A stretch of 7,527 bases of DNA, taken from Clostridia bacterium. GTDB taxonomy: Bacteria; Bacillota_A; Clostridia; Christensenellales; Aristaeellaceae. Positions 6,176 to 7,527 of the stretch are shown here, in pieces (position 1 is the first letter of the stretch; every line of letters starts with the position of its first letter). Below the pieces are notes generated by a model. The model was not told the origin of the DNA. It worked only from the letters and a program-made list of their open reading frames with translations, and made no database searches. The position numbers and the translations under genes were made by a program. The stretch lies in the NCBI GenBank assembly GCA_009783365.1, contig WRHG01000087.1, positions 1-7,527 of the forward strand, given 5' to 3'.

Positions 6176-7444
6176 ATGCCTCGTAAAATACATATCCGGG
6201 GAAAGCTTTGCGTACCTGTGCTCTGCTTGGTGATTTGCCTTCTGTTGGTTCCTTTTCGCAGCCTGGGAGACGACGCGGGGGTATTGACGGAAGAAGAGCT
6301 GAACGCATGGCTTCAGCAGCTATTGCTGTCCACCAGGGAGCAAAGGCCGCTTAATGAGCCCGTTAACGAGGAATCCCTTACGGAATACGGATATGCGTTT
6401 TTATACGACATGGCTACGCTCTACTATGACCGTCCCGCGCTGAGCCCAAACAGCCGGCTTTTGGCCGTAGCCCTGATTGAGGAGGGGTTTCCGGGGCCCA
6501 GGGGCCTCGGCCTGGGCGCGCCACAGGATATTCTTATGGAAGCGTATGGCTGGCAAAACCCTATGCTGATTGGAGACGGCAGCATCGCGGCGCTTTATTC
6601 CCTCAACAAGCTGCCCCGGGCCGCCTATTGGGCTTGGGCGCAGTACGAGGGAACGCTTCTTCAGTCCGTACGGTGCGCCATCCATGTTCAAACGGCGGAC
6701 AGCCGTTATACGGACGCGGGGATCTCGTACCAGTTGGACGGCGGAGCCGTATCCGGCATGATTATCTACGGCTTGCAAGAGACCATTGCCCCGCAAGAGA
6801 TGCAGAGCAACCTGGCGGCGGTTGCGCAGGCCCGGGGCGAGACGCCCGGGGCCGATTCCGAGTCGCCCCTCCGGGAGGCCGGCTCCCTCGCCAGCCACGC
6901 GTCTATCCCTCAGAATGACGCGCCCGCCTTTGGACCCGGTGATTTGCAGTTTTCCAGCGTTGATTTTTGCACGCTGGGCGAAAAAGGAGCCGACGCGGCT
7001 TTCGGGCCGTCCGTCAAGGAAAACTTGGTACGGGACGATACCGGCGAGTGGCTGCGTACGGTGGAGCGGGAGGGGATCACCCTCGTGTACGGCCTGGACA
7101 GGGATCAAAAAAACAGCCGGCTGCAGATGTTCAGCTTTACGAAAGCAGGATTGGAAGGGCCCCGGGGCGTTCATATCGGGCAAACCCTTGAAGAAGCGGC
7201 GGCGCTGTTTCACATTGACGGCGCAACCGGCGCCATGGCGGCTGAAACCGGAGCGGACGGTATTGTCCTGTTATACGGCGACGGGCAAACCCCTCCTTAC
7301 GGCGCGCTGGAGGAACAGGGCGGGGACCTTACCCTGCGCTACGCGGCGCATTGCAAGGGAGCGGACGGAGAATACCGGGAGGCCACGCTGCGCCTCGCCT
7401 TTGAGGGAAATCTGTTAACGGAAATTATGCTTTACGCCTGGTGA
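6176..7444 (+). CDS. hypothetical exported protein with two related C-terminal-type modules
   Basis: A 422-residue protein whose family I do not recognise. The N-terminus has basic residues (MPRKIHIRGK) then a hydrophobic stretch at 11-27, either a signal peptide or an uncleaved anchor; no lipobox or clear AxA site is visible. Two similar modules follow. Each opens with GPRG (107-110 and 328-331), then a conserved Gly (114 and 335), a helix rich in Ala/Leu/Glu, a hydrophobic-plus-Tyr strand (IAALYSL 137-143; GIVLLYG 362-368), a predicted beta stretch and a final strand ending in a tyrosine (MIIYGL 195-200; EIMLYAW 416-422). A low-complexity linker rich in Ala, Pro and Ser lies near 205-255. 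ATG at 6176 is chosen because AAAGGAG lies eight bases upstream and the export signal begins there. It may act at the cell surface; no enzymatic motif is seen, and a link to the transporter is not shown. Confidence 0.75.
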   Translation: MPRKIHIRGKLCVPVLCLVICLLLVPFRSLGDDAGVLTEEELNAWLQQLLLSTREQRPLNEPVNEESLTEYGYAFLYDMATLYYDRPALSPNSRLLAVALIEEGFPGPRGLGLGAPQDILMEAYGWQNPMLIGDGSIAALYSLNKLPRAAYWAWAQYEGTLLQSVRCAIHVQTADSRYTDAGISYQLDGGAVSGMIIYGLQETIAPQEMQSNLAAVAQARGETPGADSESPLREAGSLASHASIPQNDAPAFGPGDLQFSSVDFCTLGEKGADAAFGPSVKENLVRDDTGEWLRTVEREGITLVYGLDRDQKNSRLQMFSFTKAGLEGPRGVHIGQTLEEAAALFHIDGATGAMAAETGADGIVLLYGDGQTPPYGALEEQGGDLTLRYAAHCKGADGEYREATLRLAFEGNLLTEIMLYAW

Positions 7445-7454
7445 TTCATCCCGC

Positions 7455-7479
7455 GGCCCGGAGCGGAGCTGCCGGGGCC
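7455..7479 (+). other. GC-rich stem-loop between two co-directional genes
   Basis: GGCCCGG (7455-7461) can pair with CCGGGGCC (7472-7479) with one bulged base, around a ten-base loop. No T tract follows and the next ribosome-binding site begins about six bases on. It could modulate read-through or translation of the next gene, or simply reflect GC-rich spacer. Confidence 0.2.
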
Positions 7480-7497
7480 GGCCTTGGAGGAATGCGC

Positions 7498-7527
7498 ATG
7501 AAGATTGACCTGTCCTGCCCGGTGGAA
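7498..7527 (+). CDS. start of an unidentified gene, cut by the window edge
   Basis: Ten codons are visible, reading MKIDLSCPVE, open to the last base. GGAGG at 7486-7490 lies seven bases before this ATG. The in-frame ATG at 7492 would leave only one base, so 7498 is preferred. The gap from the preceding gene is 53 bases on the same strand, which suggests co-transcription. No product can be assigned from ten residues. Confidence 0.55.
   Translation, partial: MKIDLSCPVE

Noticed and set aside
6401..7213. 270-codon open frame on the minus strand
   Set aside because: It lies wholly inside the exported-protein gene, has no convincing ribosome-binding site or recognisable domain, and is rich in Arg/Gly/Pro as expected for an antisense shadow of GC-rich coding DNA.

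Overview
The window reads as a compact bacterial solute-uptake locus, probably from a Clostridia-like Bacillota. The reasons are strong AGGAG-type ribosome-binding sites, short intergenic gaps, mid-range GC and a sigma-A type promoter. The taxonomic call is inference, and one gene (a substrate-binding protein without a lipobox) fits it poorly.

Layout. Bases 1-192 hold no gene but carry a nested, almost fully self-complementary element (8-172). A minus-strand operon then runs from 4876 down to 193. In transcription order it encodes an exported sugar-type substrate-binding protein, a two-domain RbsA/MglA-like ATPase, an RbsC-like permease, and a soluble URO-D superfamily protein with a methyltransferase-like zinc site (His-x-Cys plus a distal Cys). 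A 20-bp stem-loop separates the first gene from the rest of the operon. Bases 4877-5144 form a divergent control region, with a clear operon promoter to the left and a weaker regulator promoter to the right. On the plus strand follow an AraC-family regulator (5145-6005), then, behind its own promoter, a secreted or membrane-anchored protein of unknown function with an apparent internal duplication (6176-7444), and the first ten codons of another gene (7498 to the window edge).

How it may work together. The AraC-type protein probably senses the imported compound or a product of it and controls the divergent operon. The binding protein, ATPase and permease import the compound. The URO-D family protein, the only enzyme in the operon, would then act on it. 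The enzyme lacks the HemE arginine motif and keeps the zinc-site residues of corrinoid-linked methyltransferases, but no corrinoid protein is encoded here. The pairing suggests uptake and processing of a methylated or otherwise unusual small molecule; the substrate cannot be read from the sequence. The two plus-strand genes after the regulator appear to be a separate transcription unit.
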